Assembly (NCBI GenBank): GCA_038049695.1
Contig: CP142452.1
Coordinates: 35,080,501 to 35,144,500 of the forward strand
Reading direction: 5' to 3'
Source of the DNA: Cinnamomum chago
Taxonomy: Eukaryota > Streptophyta > Magnoliopsida > Laurales > Lauraceae
DNA length: 64,000 nucleotides
The notes under the pieces were generated by a model. The model did no database searches, was not told the origin of the DNA, and saw nothing but the letters and a program-made list of their open reading frames with translations. Numbering within the stretch: the first letter of the stretch is position 1; every line of letters starts with the position of its first letter. Both the position numbers and the translations under genes were made by a program. Below are positions 13,053-24,569 of the stretch, piece by piece.

Positions 13053-14700
13053 ACTCGTACAACTATAATGTAATGGTACATTAAGTACTGTACTTACCCC
13101 CAAAGTGTAGGTAATGAACTAAATATACCATAGGTAAGATGCACAAAATGCAGCTATGTTCTACAGGAAGTTTTAGTTATGGCTGAACCATTGGGAAAAT
13201 TTCCGGTTGTTTTATATAAAAATCTGATTGGGATCCAAAGGAGACTTGGGCCTCCCACCATTCCTATCAGATGTTCTCAGATTTAAGTTCCTGGCTCCAT
13301 GTCAGACCTGGACATATTTGGGCCTAGATGTTGACCCATGTGGCTCCGGTCTGAATCCATCCTTTTGACAGCCTGATTACAAAGGGAACATGAAAGCAGA
13401 TAGGCGGCTGGCTACTTTAGGATTTAAAAGGAGGAGATGGTCCTTGCTACCTCTCATTTTAAATCTTTCTTACAATTGGGAGGAGCGATATGTTTTTGTT
13501 CATATTGTCTGTTATCTTAACAAGCCTTCTACTCATTTTATACTTCTCCTTTGTTGGAAACTATATGCAGTAACTTTGAAAAAAGAATCTCAGTGACTAC
13601 TATATTCCCCAAATTTTAAGCCCTCTGAAAGTCTATGTGGTAACTTATTTTTGTTTATATTGTGGTTCATTCATCGTATTAAGTTATAGCTAGAATGTTC
13701 CATTTGATTTATTGTTTTTTTTTTTTCTATGATTATTGCTGATGACAGTGGAAAGCGTCAGTATTTAAATAGACCCTTTTTGGGTATTATTTTTTGATGT
13801 GATGAAACAATGGTTTTTTTTTTTTTATCAGTAAACAATGGTGATTATTAATTTGTTATTTTTTGGAAGTTAAATTTGTTTATTTAATTATCGCAGTTAT
13901 CATCATCATCATTAGTACTGCTACTGCTGTGTTGCTCTAAGCCAACTCCAAATAGATAGAACAAGACTTCGAAGATGACGACTACTGCTACTACCACTAG
14001 TGCCCTGTGTTGCTACTCCTACCTATTTAGATTTAAGGGGCATTCTTATAATACAGTAGTTAGATTTCCTTTGCTAAATGGAGGTTAATGTAGCACAACA
14101 AAGAAATGACAAGGCGGCATAGTAAATGCAGCTGAGATGCCTATGGATGTGTGCATTAAAACAGAGTAACACAAGCTGGGAACATGAAATCCATTGGCTT
14201 CTTCAGTACAAGAGAAATCAAGTAATGTTGTTTAACATGGTATGGACTTGTACATAGAAGATTGAAACTGCTCCTAGTTGAAGAACTGAAATGCCATCCC
14301 AACAAGCAACAAGAAAGGGAGACTTATGATCAATGCCTATGAATTTTATCAAAATTTGACATGTTAGATTGTGAATTGACAGAGAGCACAGAAACCAGAA
14401 ACGTTTATGTCAAATGTTAGTCAGTGTGGTCCACAGTTGATATACATCTTTAGTTTTTTCTCAATAGATGGAACACTTTCACTGCACAATATTCATGTGA
14501 ACTAGTTTCTCAAGGATTTGCTCTAGGTGAAACACATGTTGTCGCGAGAACTGTGGTTTGCAAATTCAGCTTTATCCGTTTAGCATTTGGATTCAGATGA
14601 AAACTTGATTAATGTTTTAAGGGTCTGAATCAATGTTTCATCTCATTTTCCAATATTATAAATAATTAAATATTGCAAACAAGTTGACATAAATCAACCT
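13053..14700. other. Non-coding stretch with a LINE tail relic
   Basis: No gene is seen. Around 13935-13995 the text GCCAACTCCAAATAGATAG followed by ACAAGACTTCGAAGATGACG resembles the 3' tail of the LINE family found at 15240 and 27850. The rest is AT-rich with short T tracts. Confidence 0.4.
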
Positions 14701-14776
14701 GATTTTTTTTATTAGTGGGGACTCTCACTCATACACCCATGTCCCTTACCAGCTGAGCTACGGCTCGGGGACACCT
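14700..14776 (-). repeat. tRNA-derived SINE fragment
   Basis: On the minus strand, GAGCCGTAGCTCAGCTGGTA contains a perfect A box (TAGCTCAGCTGG), but the downstream B box is degraded (GAGAGTCCCC) and no acceptor stem closes. It is therefore a SINE or tRNA relic rather than a working tRNA gene. Confidence 0.45.
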
Positions 14777-14951
14777 GATGTAGTTTTTATTAATGTACTT
14801 TTAGATTAGATGCGTCTGTTCTGTTCATGAATTGATCGAACAAAATTCATTTAATTTGCTAATTCCAATTGTGTTTGAACAAAGTAGTTTTCTGCACCTT
14901 AGCTGTTGAGTGCTCATTAACTTAATTTGTTCCTCCTATTCTGGACTGCAG

Positions 14952-14984
14952 CTCCTGAAAATTGCACAGGTTCCTGATGAACAT
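14952..14984 (+). pseudogene. UGPase fragment, exon f
   Basis: A 33-nt exon between CTGCAG and GTAAGT encoding LLKIAQVPDEH. This matches the UGPase segment that follows the YEGRVQ of exon e and has the same phase. Confidence 0.88.
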
Positions 14985-15144
14985 GTAAGTCATGATACTA
15001 TATTCTCATTTTCATCTCTTTCTTCTTCTCGACTATAATGATGCTTACTGTGATTGACTCATGGAAGGCAATTATGACTTCTTCCATTTTGTAGAAACGT
15101 GTACTTTGTGACTGATACATGCTGACCACTTTTGTCTTGTTCGG

Positions 15145-15197
15145 GTCAATGAATTCAAATCAATAGAGAAATTCAAGATTTTCAATACCAACAACTT
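15145..15197 (+). pseudogene. UGPase fragment, exon g, acceptor site lost
   Basis: Encodes VNEFKSIEKFKIFNTNN, the next conserved UGPase segment, ending CTT|GTATGTG. The base pair before the exon is GG (TTGTTCGG|GTCAAT) where an AG acceptor is required, so normal splicing is broken. No later UGPase exon (WVNLKAI onwards) is found, so the copy is truncated at both ends. Confidence 0.82.
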
Positions 15198-15239
15198 GTA
15201 TGTGAAGTCAAGCCTATAAATTTGATATTTCCTATAGAT

Positions 15240-15290
15240 AAATGACCCAGCATAGTTGGGACAAGGCTTTGACGATGATGATGATAATGA
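15240..15290 (+). repeat. LINE 3' tail
   Basis: The text GACCCAGCATAGTTGGGACA followed by AGGCTTTGACGATGATGATGA is the typical 3' end of a plant LINE that ends in GATGAT repeats. Related tails lie at 13935 and 27850-28150. Confidence 0.5.
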
Positions 15291-15715
15291 GAGAAGGAAA
15301 AAGGTGACTAGAATAGAAGATTTACCATCGTAGGGGAACTTACTACTTTCCACGTACACATGCACATGGAAAGTAGGTTATTAAGACATACTTATTTTTT
15401 CTTCTCTGGCAGTCTTCTTTATCAGGCCCCTCCCACCCAACAGACAACACCACCCCCACCAAAAAAAGGAAAAAAAGAAAAGAAAATCACATCTGATATC
15501 GATAGAGTTCCTTTTATACATCTGTCTTTTCTTTTATGCACCAATGAAGTTTTACTGCTACCAATGAAAATGGTATTATACTAGTACTCACCTCTAATGA
15601 GAATGCCTTCTGATTATTTAAGTTAAACCATATTTGGTTATCATCTAGCTATGATCATGACTGCATAAACTGCTATTTCCATCATTCGAGTATGTTGTTT
15701 GATGGTGCAGTGCAG

Positions 15716-15877
15716 GTACCTCAGCGACTCTACTCCCTGGATGAGCTGAGGCTGAATGGAATAGATCCATCTTCTCTTCTTTCACCAGTTGACACCACAC
15801 TTGGTTCAATAGAAAGATATCTTCAGTTCACTGCACTTTTAGGAGGACTTTCTGCATTGGTTGCATTTTGGCTTTAG
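15716..15877 (+). pseudogene. Fragment of a plastid M41-like (VIR3-type) protein
   Basis: After GGTGCAGTGCAG a frame encodes VPQRLYSLDELRLNGIDP and continues with LLSPVDTTLGSIERYLQ and a hydrophobic end, stopping at TAG. From memory this resembles the segment before the membrane domain of plant plastid FtsH-like M41 metalloprotease relatives (VIR3-like proteins). The assignment rests on motif recall and is tentative. The frame stops early compared with such proteins, so this is only a fragment. Its 3' part is duplicated in tandem at 15901. Confidence 0.45.
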
Positions 15878-15975
15878 CCAGCTACAAGTTCTAATATTGT
15901 CAGTTCACTGCACTTTTAGGAGGACTTTCTGCATTGGTTGCATTTGGCTTTAGCCAGCTACAAGTTCTAATATTT
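15824..15975 (+). repeat. 77-bp tandem duplication
   Basis: 15824-15900 is repeated almost exactly at 15901-15975, starting CAGTTCACTGCACTTTTAGG. The second copy has one T fewer in the ATTTTGG run. It duplicates the end of the exon fragment and its stop codon. Confidence 0.9.
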
Positions 15976-16159
15976 TCTGTGGGCTTATTGTTTTTGTGGT
16001 CTATTGACTTAAAATATACATGTATTGATATTATCTAGGTTCTCTGATTTACAACATAGGCCAATTGTGGTTTTTTCTTCAAAATGTCAACAATTAAATT
16101 GTTAGCTTTCTCCATTGTCTTCTTCAATTCATCTTCTGACTTTTGATACTTGTCGCAAA

Positions 16160-16261
16160 AAGATGCAATATGGATCAACCTGCAAATACCACCATCCAAA
16201 AGAGAGGCATGTGCCACTCGCTACTGGCACTCTCAGCTCACAAGGACTTCCTCTTAGACCG
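16160..16261 (+). pseudogene. CCCH zinc-finger protein exon fragment
   Basis: One frame reads [16 protein letters not shown] and then ...SSQGLPLRP, ending CCG|GTAAAT. The GSTCKYHHP core followed by GLPLRP matches the inter-finger segment of plant ZFN-type CCCH (C3H) zinc-finger proteins, which bind nucleic acid. The first cysteine spacing is disturbed and neighbouring fingers are absent, so it is a captured or decayed fragment. It has the same orientation as the UGPase pieces. Confidence 0.65.
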
Positions 16262-16269
16262 GTAAATTT

Positions 16270-17340
16270 GATACTCATCCTTTTTCTATTCCCTGTCCAC
16301 TTGATGTGCTTATCTATAGTCTTCATAGACACTTTTGAATGTTCCCAAATCCCACGATGTTTGAATATTCGGGCAAACCAGCGGTGCCCAAGCAGTTTGA
16401 CGGAGCATGATGTACTTTTTTTATTTTTCAGTTACATCCTTATGTATATTATCACTCATATGGATCAAAACGCACTAGAATGAATCCAGAAACCCATGAT
16501 CCCTGAGATATCCACAATTTTGTTTCTAATAGATGATTAAGGGACTTAAAAAAAAAGGTTCAATCATTTAGAAAGAATCAGTGACTATGGCTTAGTTTCT
16601 ATAGAAGACTATTCTACAAACAATTATAGAAAAGGCTATGTAGTGTAAAAGATGTATATGTATGACAAAATACTTGGCAATCATTGCAGTTGGACTTCAA
16701 AGGTATGATTCTTCTGTAAAGTTCTTTAATGTATTTGCTATTGACCCTTAGTTGCATGATGATGATGCACAATTATGAGAGCACATATATTATATAGTTT
16801 GGGATTGACCAGAAAGTGGAGACACCAAAAAAGTTACTTTGGCTACGAACTTCTAAATTCCTTTGATTGATGATTTAATGTTGTGATTATTTTGTCTGAA
16901 TTCAGGTGTTATAGCACCTATTTGTGAGTACATGCACGTACCACTTCATTCAAGGATCAAAAGAACTTGAGTGATGTAGATGGGATGACTGGAAATCTAT
17001 CTAGGGCTTTAGTGGCAGCACCAAGGATCCCAGTGGGTACGTTCAGTTTCATTCACAAATATTCATAATTTAATTAGTAACATATACTGCTTTTAACTTT
17101 TTATATGATTGAGACTGAATGAGGTCATATATCACGAGATAGTCTTTCGTGTTTTCAAAATTCGTCTTTTATACTATAATAGACATGGTGTGAGATCAAA
17201 TCTGGGTGTGGAAGAAGCCTTCATTAGGCCATCTTTCACATTAATGGAAGGAAATTAACAGCACAAATTCAATATCCTATGGCTGCCTTTTTCCTACATT
17301 TAAACCAGGCCTGTCTCCGTTTTGATTTTCGTCCTAGTTG
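16270..17340. other. Non-coding stretch, no feature seen
   Basis: AT-rich DNA without recognisable exons or repeats. There is some exon-like text at 16905-17040, but it has stop codons in every frame. Confidence 0.4.
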
Positions 17341-17346
17341 CTTTAC

Positions 17347-19390
17347 GCTCGAAAATGGCCCGCCGGGGGTCCGGAATGGGCAACGGCTCCCGAAAAAATC
17401 GAAAACCGACACGAGCACTTCACTCGAAGGTAGAGTAACTTGTAGGAATTGACGGTTCGCAAATAGGACTCCCGGTTAGAGAATTAGAAGCGAAAACATC
17501 GGGTTTTCCAACACTTAAGCTCGAAAACGGCCCGCCGGGGTCCGGAACGGGAAACAGCCCCCGAAAAAATCGAAAATCGGTACGAACACGTCGCTCAAGG
17601 GTAAAGTAACTTGTAGGAACTAACGGTTCCAAATAGGACTCCTGGTTAGAGAATTAGAAGCGAAAACATAGGATTTTCCAACACTTTGGCTCGAAAACGG
17701 CCCGTCGGGGGTCTGGAACGGGAAACGGCCCCCGAAAAAATCGGAAACTAGCACGAACACTTCGCTCGAGGGTAGAGTAACTTGTATGAACTAACGGTTC
17801 ATAAATAGGACTCCCGGTTAGAGAATTAGAAGCGAAAACATAGGATTTTCCAACACTTAGGCTCAAAAACGGCCCGCCGAGGCTCCGGAACGGGAAACGG
17901 CCCTTGGAAAAATAAAAAACCGACACAAGCACTTCGTTCGAGGGTGGAGTAACTTCTAGGAACTAACGGTTCGTAAATAGGACTCCCGGTTAGAGAATTA
18001 GAAGCAAAAATTGACAATTTTCCAACACTTGGGCTCGAAAACGGCCCACTAGGGGTCTGGAATGCGAAATGGCCCCCGGAAAAATCGAAAACCGGCGGCA
18101 CGAGCACCTCGCTTGAGGGTAGAGTAACTTGCAGGAACTGACGGTTCGCAAACAAAACTCCCAGTTAGAGAATTAGAAGCGAAAACATTGGATTTTCCAA
18201 CACTTACGCTCGAAAACGGCCCGTCGGGAGTCCGGAATGGGAAACGGCCCCCGGAAAAATTGAAAACCGGCACGAGCACTTCGCTCGAGGGTAGAGTAAC
18301 TTGTAGGAACTGACGGTTCGCAAATAGGACTCCCGGTTAGAGAATTAGAAGCGAAATATCGGATTTTCCAACACTTAGGCTCGAAAACGGCCCGCCGGGG
18401 GTCTGGAACGTGAAACGGCCCCCGGAAAAATCGAAAACGGTGACGAACACATCGCTTGAGGGTAGAGTAACTGGTATGAACTGACGGTTCGCAAATAGAA
18501 CTCCTGGTTAGAGAATTAGAAGCGAAAACATAGGATTTTCCAACACTTATGATCGAAAACGGCCCTCAGAAAAATAAAAAACCAGCACGAGCACTTTGCT
18601 CGAGGGTAGAGTAACTTGTAGGAACTGACGGTTCGCAAATAAGACTCTCGGTTAGAGAATTAGAAGCGAAAACATTGGATTTTCCAACACTTAGACTCGA
18701 AAACAGCCGGCTGGGAGTCCGGAATGGGAAACAGCCCCCAGAAAAATTGGAAACCGGCACAAGCACTTCGCTTGAGGGTAGAGTAACTTGTAGGATCTGC
18801 CGGTTCGCAAATAGGACTCCCAGTTAGAGAATTAGAAGCGAAAACATCGGATTTTCCAACACTTGAGCTCGAAAACGGCCGCCGAGGGTCCGGAACGAGA
18901 AATGGCCCTCGGAAAAATCAAAAACCGGCACGAGCGCCTCGCTCGAGGGTAGAGTAGCTTATAGGAACTGACGGTTCGCAAATAAGACTCCCAGTTAGAG
19001 AATTAGAAGCGAAAACATAGGATTTTCCAACACTTCGACTCAAAATCAGACCGCCGAGGGTCCGGAAAGGGAAATGGCCCCGGGAAAAATCGGAAACCGA
19101 CACGAACACCTCGCTCGAGGCGAAATTATCTTGCAGGAACTGACAACTCGTAAATCGGACTCCCGATTAACGAATTAGACCTAAAAACATTGAATTAGTC
19201 TCGAAAATAGGCCGTCGGAGGTCGAAAACGGGAAACGGCCATCGGACGGCCCAGAAACCAGCACAGGTACCTCGTTCAAGGCCAAAGTAACTTGTAAGAA
19301 TTGACGGTTAGTGAATCGGACTTTCGGTTAACGAATTAAACGCAAAAACCGCCTGAATCTCAACACTTAAGGCTGGAAAATAGGCCGCAG
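17347..19390. repeat. 171-bp tandem array (about 12 units)
   Basis: A GC-richer satellite-like array. Each unit starts near GCTCGAAAACGGCCCGCCG and contains GTAGAGTAACTTG, GACGGTTCGCAAATAGGACT, TTAGAGAATTAGAAGCG and TTTTCCAACACTT. The spacing of successive unit starts (17347, 17519, 17689, ...) is 170-172 bp. The unit near 18550 is shortened, and the last two units (from about 19130) are strongly diverged. The open frames on the minus strand here (for example 17826-18155) come from the period being a multiple of three. Confidence 0.92.
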
Positions 19391-19769
19391 AAAAACTTAG
19401 GAAAAGATTTATATATATGTTTATCTTTTCTTTATAATTTAATTCATTGAAAAGATTTTAATGTTGTTTTTGTCATTGCAGATTGATGGACGCTTTGGGT
19501 TCGGTTGCAAACTAGCTAAATGTGTTTTATTCTTTTTAGTTTATTTGTATATGCATATTGGACATTTATATGGGACTATATCAATATTGATTGTAATATT
19601 TGTTTAATGAGATGAATGATATGATGAAAAATGACGATGGTTGTTTGCATGCATTTTTGATATTGAATATAGGTACATGAACAGGTTTATCTTTTTATAC
19701 AGGTACATAAACGGGTTTACAGAAAAATTATATTGAAAAATAAATATATATTTTTTTTTAAATAAAATA

Positions 19770-20472
19770 CTTTTACCGACGAAAAAAAACGTCGGTAAAA
19801 GTATTTTTATTTTTATTTTTCTTTTGCCGACGAAACTAAAACATCGGTAAAAATATTTTTTATTTTTATTTATTTTTCTTTTTCTTTTGCCGACGAAAAT
19901 AAAACATCGGTAAAAGTATTATTTATTTTTATTTATTTTCCTTTTTCTTTTGCAGACGAAAATAAAACGTCGGTAAAAGTGTTATTATTTTTTATTTCTT
20001 TTTCTTTTTCTTTTACCGACAAAAATAAAACGTCGGTAAAATTATTTTTATTTTTCTTTTTCTTTTGCCGAAGAAAATGAAACGTCGGTAAAATTATTTT
20101 TATTTTTTATTTATTTTGCATTTCATTTTGCCGACGAAAAAAAAAACGTCGGTAAAATTATTTTTATTTTTTATTTATTTTGCATTTCATTTTGCCGACG
20201 AAAAAAAACGTCGGTAAAAGTTTTTTATTTTTTATTTATTTTTCTTTTTATTTGACCGACAAAAATAAAACGTCGGTAAAAGTCAAATAATCGTCGGTTA
20301 AAATCCAATTTTTGCCGACGAAAAAATATTTCGTCAGTAAAAGGTTTTGTCCACGACTTGTTACCAACGTCTGGCCGACGAAAATATTTTCGTCGGTAAA
20401 GGGTTTTACTGACGTTTTAGTGACTTTTGGCGACGAAAAATTTCGTCGCTAAAAGTGAAGTTTCTTGTAGTG
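19770..20472. mobile_element. Terminal and subterminal repeats of a CACTA-type transposon (element A, right end)
   Basis: Nine or more short inverted units, each with CCGACGAAA and its partner CGTCGGTAAAA separated by A/T runs, lead to the terminus CTTCACTTTTAGCGACG (read inward on minus) and CTTGTAGTG at 20472. CACTACAAGAAA-type ends and dense subterminal palindromes are diagnostic of plant CACTA (En/Spm) elements. The other end is not in the window. The next base begins a fragment of LTR family A, so the element inserted into that LTR. The exon fragments and the 171-bp array to the left may lie inside it. Confidence 0.75.
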
Positions 20473-20800
20473 AGACAAATCACACTATTTCATAGTGATC
20501 AAAGTGCTACAACCTTATCAGATGAGATGCCCAATCTCATCACTGGTTGTGAAAATATTTAACTATAAGATTTGTGATATGTCTCTCGTATGTGGATCTC
20601 ATCCATATACATATATCACATCTAATATATTAATGGGACTCAGTTCATCTCATGAACCATCATGTCATATGTATTGGTCATGTGCATTAAGCAATAAAAC
20701 ACCATTCATCTCATGAAAGGAAAGCATGATTTTATTGATAAATAAAGAAATTAATCAATTTATTACATCATCAGATGGATTGAGTCCATACAATCTAACA
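20473..20800 (-). mobile_element. Truncated LTR of family A, interrupted by CACTA element A
   Basis: 328 bp closely matching the U3 end of the solo LTRs at 6595 and 58317 (minus orientation), ending ATCTAACA at 20800. It is cut at 20472 by the CACTA terminus. The missing part of the LTR must lie on the far side of that transposon, which is not in the window. Confidence 0.85.
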
Positions 20801-20844
20801 GAGTGCATGCCGGAGATTTTCTGGATCTTACCGGAGCGAGGGAG

Positions 20845-21014
20845 TGCAGACGAGAGAGGGAGAGTTGCAGATCGATTAGGTTCAGAAATTTGGAAAGGGA
20901 GAAATGAGGGGGAAAAAGAAAGCATGCCTTGGGATTTTTTCTCCCTAAGGGCAAATAAGTCTTTTGGGACGAGTAATTTGCCGCCAGTATGCACCAGACA
21001 CCATTTATACGACC
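20845..21014 (-). promoter_or_regulatory. Candidate promoter and 5' leader of an unidentified minus-strand gene
   Basis: On the minus strand GTATAAATGG (about 21001-21010) is followed by a leader rich in CTCTCCC/CTCTCTC and then CTCCG|GTAAGATCC, a good splice donor near 20844. This looks like a host TATA box and a non-coding first exon. The downstream exons would lie beyond the LTR and CACTA insertion and are not seen. No protein could be named. Confidence 0.35.
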
Positions 21015-21024
21015 TAAGCCGTTA

Positions 21025-22591
21025 ATACTAACAGAATCCGTTCATTTTGCATGTTAATTAGAACTTCAGGTAAGTTTAGTACAAAATACAAAAGTAGAGG
21101 AGATACTCTGTAAAATGACCCAAGTCCATATAGGTATTCAGATGTTTTCCCTATATTATAATATGGGATAATTGTCAAATTGCTTAGTTCAAAACCTATT
21201 GAATGTTTTGGAAATTGCCAAACAACAACAATATTGAAATATTTTAATATTAGAATACCTTATTATGTAATATTTTATTTTTCTAGTAGTTAAATATAGA
21301 AATATTTTATTCTCTACATATCCATCCAAACATTCCGTAAGATCTAAAAGATTATAAGAAAATGCATATTAGATCACCACTTTTCAATTATATAATAGTA
21401 CTATATATTTTTATCCAAACTCATTTACACCATTGCATTTTCAACCCACAAATGCAATAATACAAGTTTGAGTGTTTCCATTGACCAAATCCCAACCTAT
21501 TTACAAGAATGAATTTTTCTTATGTTATAGCCCACACTACGGGTATTTTAGTCCTAAAATGGTGTAATTGTAATTAGGGGGAAATGTTCAAACTTTGGGA
21601 AGGTGAAGAGGGAAAAGTCATCTCTAGAGGTAAGTTATAGGGAAAAACCTCATTTGTAAATGCAAAAGCATGTTTCTCATCCTCACGCCTGCTCTCTAAA
21701 AACTTTGGGTGTGAGTGGTTTTAATGGTATTAATCATATATACTTTTAGGTCATTTCTTTTAGAAATTTCAGTTGTAAACAAGATGTCTTCCATTTTCAC
21801 CTTTTATGGCTATCCTAATGTGTGCCCATTCAGGTCCCCTATATAGATGCCAAGAAATGCTTTGAGTCCTCTAGAACAATCAATGGAGTAACTTACCTGA
21901 CAATCTGAACATTGATTTAGATCCAGAAAAGGGAGAAAAATAGGATTAATAACAGGTGTGTTCCATGGCAATATAAAGAGAAACAAAAAAAAGTTCAAAA
22001 TTTTGATTTTCTTCTCTTCCGGCACTAGCCCACAAGGGCTGAGAAAAGGCTTGACAACCCCAGGCCGGCCCTGCTGTTAGACAGCCCTACCTACATAGCA
22101 GTAACTACTCACCAGTTACTGTATGGGCCACATATAATGTGCAAGCATTTTCTTTTTTCCTCCCTTCAAACTTCATAAAAATATACGGCATCTGACTTTT
22201 TCAGACAATGGGAAATTGCTTAACTAAAAACAAAGAAGTTCCCATCGAGGAATCCACAGTCGCACCAAACATAAGAAACACCGTTTCACAGAAGAGAAAA
22301 AGATTCAAACCAAATTTGGATTTTCAACACACGCGAAAATCAATTATCATGATATCCATTCACCACGGATTTTGATGATCAGGCAATTTAAGTAAATAAA
22401 TAAAGAAGACACAAAGGAGACGAATTCAGAGGATGTATAAATAAGCCTATCACATCTGATGATGATAAAGGCAGTGGGAAATAAGGAAAACCAGTGAAGC
22501 CTTCTCCTTCAGATCCTTCACCCTGTTTAACACAACAATGGGGACAGGAGAAAATTGCAACAAGCAAAGAGAAAACAGACAAAGAAATCAA
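21025..22591. other. Intergenic DNA and DES1 3' flank
   Basis: AT-rich sequence with no recognisable gene. The part nearest 22591 must contain the 3'UTR of DES1, but no clear polyadenylation signal was picked out. Confidence 0.5.
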
Positions 22592-23428
22592 CTAATCAAC
22601 TTTCTTGTTAGCGCCATTTTTTGATGACTTCCTCTTCATCCGGCTGAAAGGCCCCACCGTTCGGTCCATGATATACATGTAAATTACCTGGCTCCATGAC
22701 TTGTATGACTCAAAACCATTGTAGAATTCAGGTGCTATCTCCTTCACCTTGTAGAGCTTGCTCCCTGGGATCCTCGGAAAATCGTGGTGTTCATTGTGGT
22801 ACCCAACGCTCCATGTCAGGAGATTGAGGGGGCCATAATATGAATATGTTTCCTGATCTGGGTGAAAAACATAGTGTTCAGATATGAAATGGCCTGCCAT
22901 TGGATGCATGCCGCCTCCTACAAATGTCGAGAGAATAAGATAAGCAAGTGACTTCAAGCCCCAGAAATAGACCATGGCAGCATCAAGGGATAGCTGGATG
23001 ATCAAGTTGGTGAATTCCCATAGCCCAGGGGGCTTGGGGTTGAGAAAAAGAGGGCGGAGAGCATAAAAGAAGAGTTGGAGGACAACCCATATGGCTTTGG
23101 TGATGATGTTGGTGACCACATGACCTTCAGTGTGGCTGGGGATGTCCATGTCAATGCCATCAACACCTTGGAAGCGATGGTGCTCCAAATGGTACTTTTG
23201 GAAAGTGACCGACATAGGAACACCGACAGGCAGGTTGGCAAAGATTCCTAACCAGCGGTTGTAGACAGGTGTTGAGAATGCAAGGTTGTGGCTGAGTTCA
23301 TGGATGGCGAGGAAGAGGTTGTGGTTGAGGATAGAACCGAAAAAGTAGGCAACAGTTAGAATCTTCAGCCAACCAGCATTGCAGAGGAAAGTTGCAGTCC
23401 ATAGCTGAAGCAAAACAGCTATAGTAAT
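22592..23428 (-). CDS. DES1: Sphingolipid delta-4 desaturase, exon 2
   Basis: Encodes residues 53-330 of a DES1-type desaturase. This endoplasmic-reticulum membrane enzyme introduces the trans delta-4 double bond into the long-chain base of (dihydro)ceramide. The three histidine boxes are present: HELSH (95-99), HLEHH (132-136) and HNEHH (263-267). Hydrophobic segments lie at about 73-94, 163-182 and 193-222. The exon starts after TGCGGTGCAG at 23429-23430 with an Ile codon in phase 0, and stops at TAG 22592-22594. The frame stays open upstream of the acceptor, but those residues are intron translation and not part of the family. The total of 330 residues is close to plant homologues (about 330). 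The tail is Lys-rich (KRKSSKNGANKK). No disabling mutation was seen. Confidence 0.95.
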   Translation of the reverse strand: MTIAVLLQLWTATFLCNAGWLKILTVAYFFGSILNHNLFLAIHELSHNLAFSTPVYNRWLGIFANLPVGVPMSVTFQKYHLEHHRFQGVDGIDMDIPSHTEGHVVTNIITKAIWVVLQLFFYALRPLFLNPKPPGLWEFTNLIIQLSLDAAMVYFWGLKSLAYLILSTFVGGGMHPMAGHFISEHYVFHPDQETYSYYGPLNLLTWSVGYHNEHHDFPRIPGSKLYKVKEIAPEFYNGFESYKSWSQVIYMYIMDRTVGPFSRMKRKSSKNGANKKVD

Positions 23429-24569
23429 CTGCACCGCAGTCCACAAAGGGGGAAGAAGAAGGATCAGTAATAGAATTTGTAGACAAATAGTATGTAACAT
23501 GACCAAACAAGTCACATATCAATACCACTCAGCAAATAATCAAGAACATTTCACGACGACATGTGATCTAAGATCCAGCTTGTGGGGGCTACCTAGATGC
23601 ATGCTTACCAATGGGTAAAGAGAATGGAAAGTTCTCGTCATGGCTAAGGATTAGGAAAAAAATCAGCCTCATCAGACTATCCTAACTTTTATTTGATAGC
23701 CTCAAGGTACTTTTAACTACATTTGTTTGAGGCTCAATATAGTGGAGAATAAAGGTGAGATGAGTGCCAAATTGGACCAGGTACCACTTCACGAGGGGAA
23801 TGTGTGAAGGGTGTAGACAGATCAATGATTTTGTCTACAGAATGGTATGCATTGCCTAATACCACTTGTGCTAATGAAACTTTGCATTAAAAAAATATTA
23901 AGTAACATATACATTAAAAGTAAATGGGGCAATATTCATATGTTATCAAAAAATATATATATATTCATAAAGATTTTTTTAATTTCTTCTAAATTTTTAA
24001 AAATTTTGTATTTATTTTTTATATTATATATTATATTGCCTGTGCTAAGCATGGGCATGTTTTGCTAGTCTTACAGATCTCAGTTGATATGCAAAATGTT
24101 CTCATTATGAAAGAGAAAAAGGGGATAATTAAAGCCTTCTTTCTACAAATAACTAAAATAAGATAAGAGAGGTGAAACTTGTAATCTACATTTGAGATGA
24201 TATATTTGAGGTAACATTAAAACGAATTGAATATCTACTTTTCTACACAAACAACAGGCACAAATCAATTGCTATAGGACTTGAAAAAACATCAAAAGGA
24301 CAGAATTCCTAAACTATTAGAGGAAAAAAAAATGGTGTAAATGTACACATGAAAAGGTCACAAAAAGTATACCAACACGGGAGTAAGAGAAATGCAATCA
24401 TCACAACTGGAGTAAAGAATTAGGTTTGAACAATGGGAAAGATTCAAAATAAATTGAATATGAATCATGGAAGATCCAATAAATAATAATAATAATAAAT
24501 CCATTAAAAAATGAATCATGGCTACAGATTTTTGTAAGTGCAAAATCTTTCTCTTGTATTTATATCTAT

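Noticed and set aside
14700-14776. A tRNA gene
   Set aside because: It has an A box but no intact B box, acceptor stem or anticodon arm; it is a SINE relic.
17420-19109. Five overlapping minus-strand frames with similar proteins, looking like a repeated gene family
   Set aside because: They are translations of the 171-bp tandem repeat (period divisible by three), with no known domain.
22595-23515. Starting the DES1 protein at the ATG at 23515
   Set aside because: The first 29 residues are intron translation. The family's conserved N-terminus is in exon 1 at 36599-36754 and a good acceptor lies at 23429-23430.
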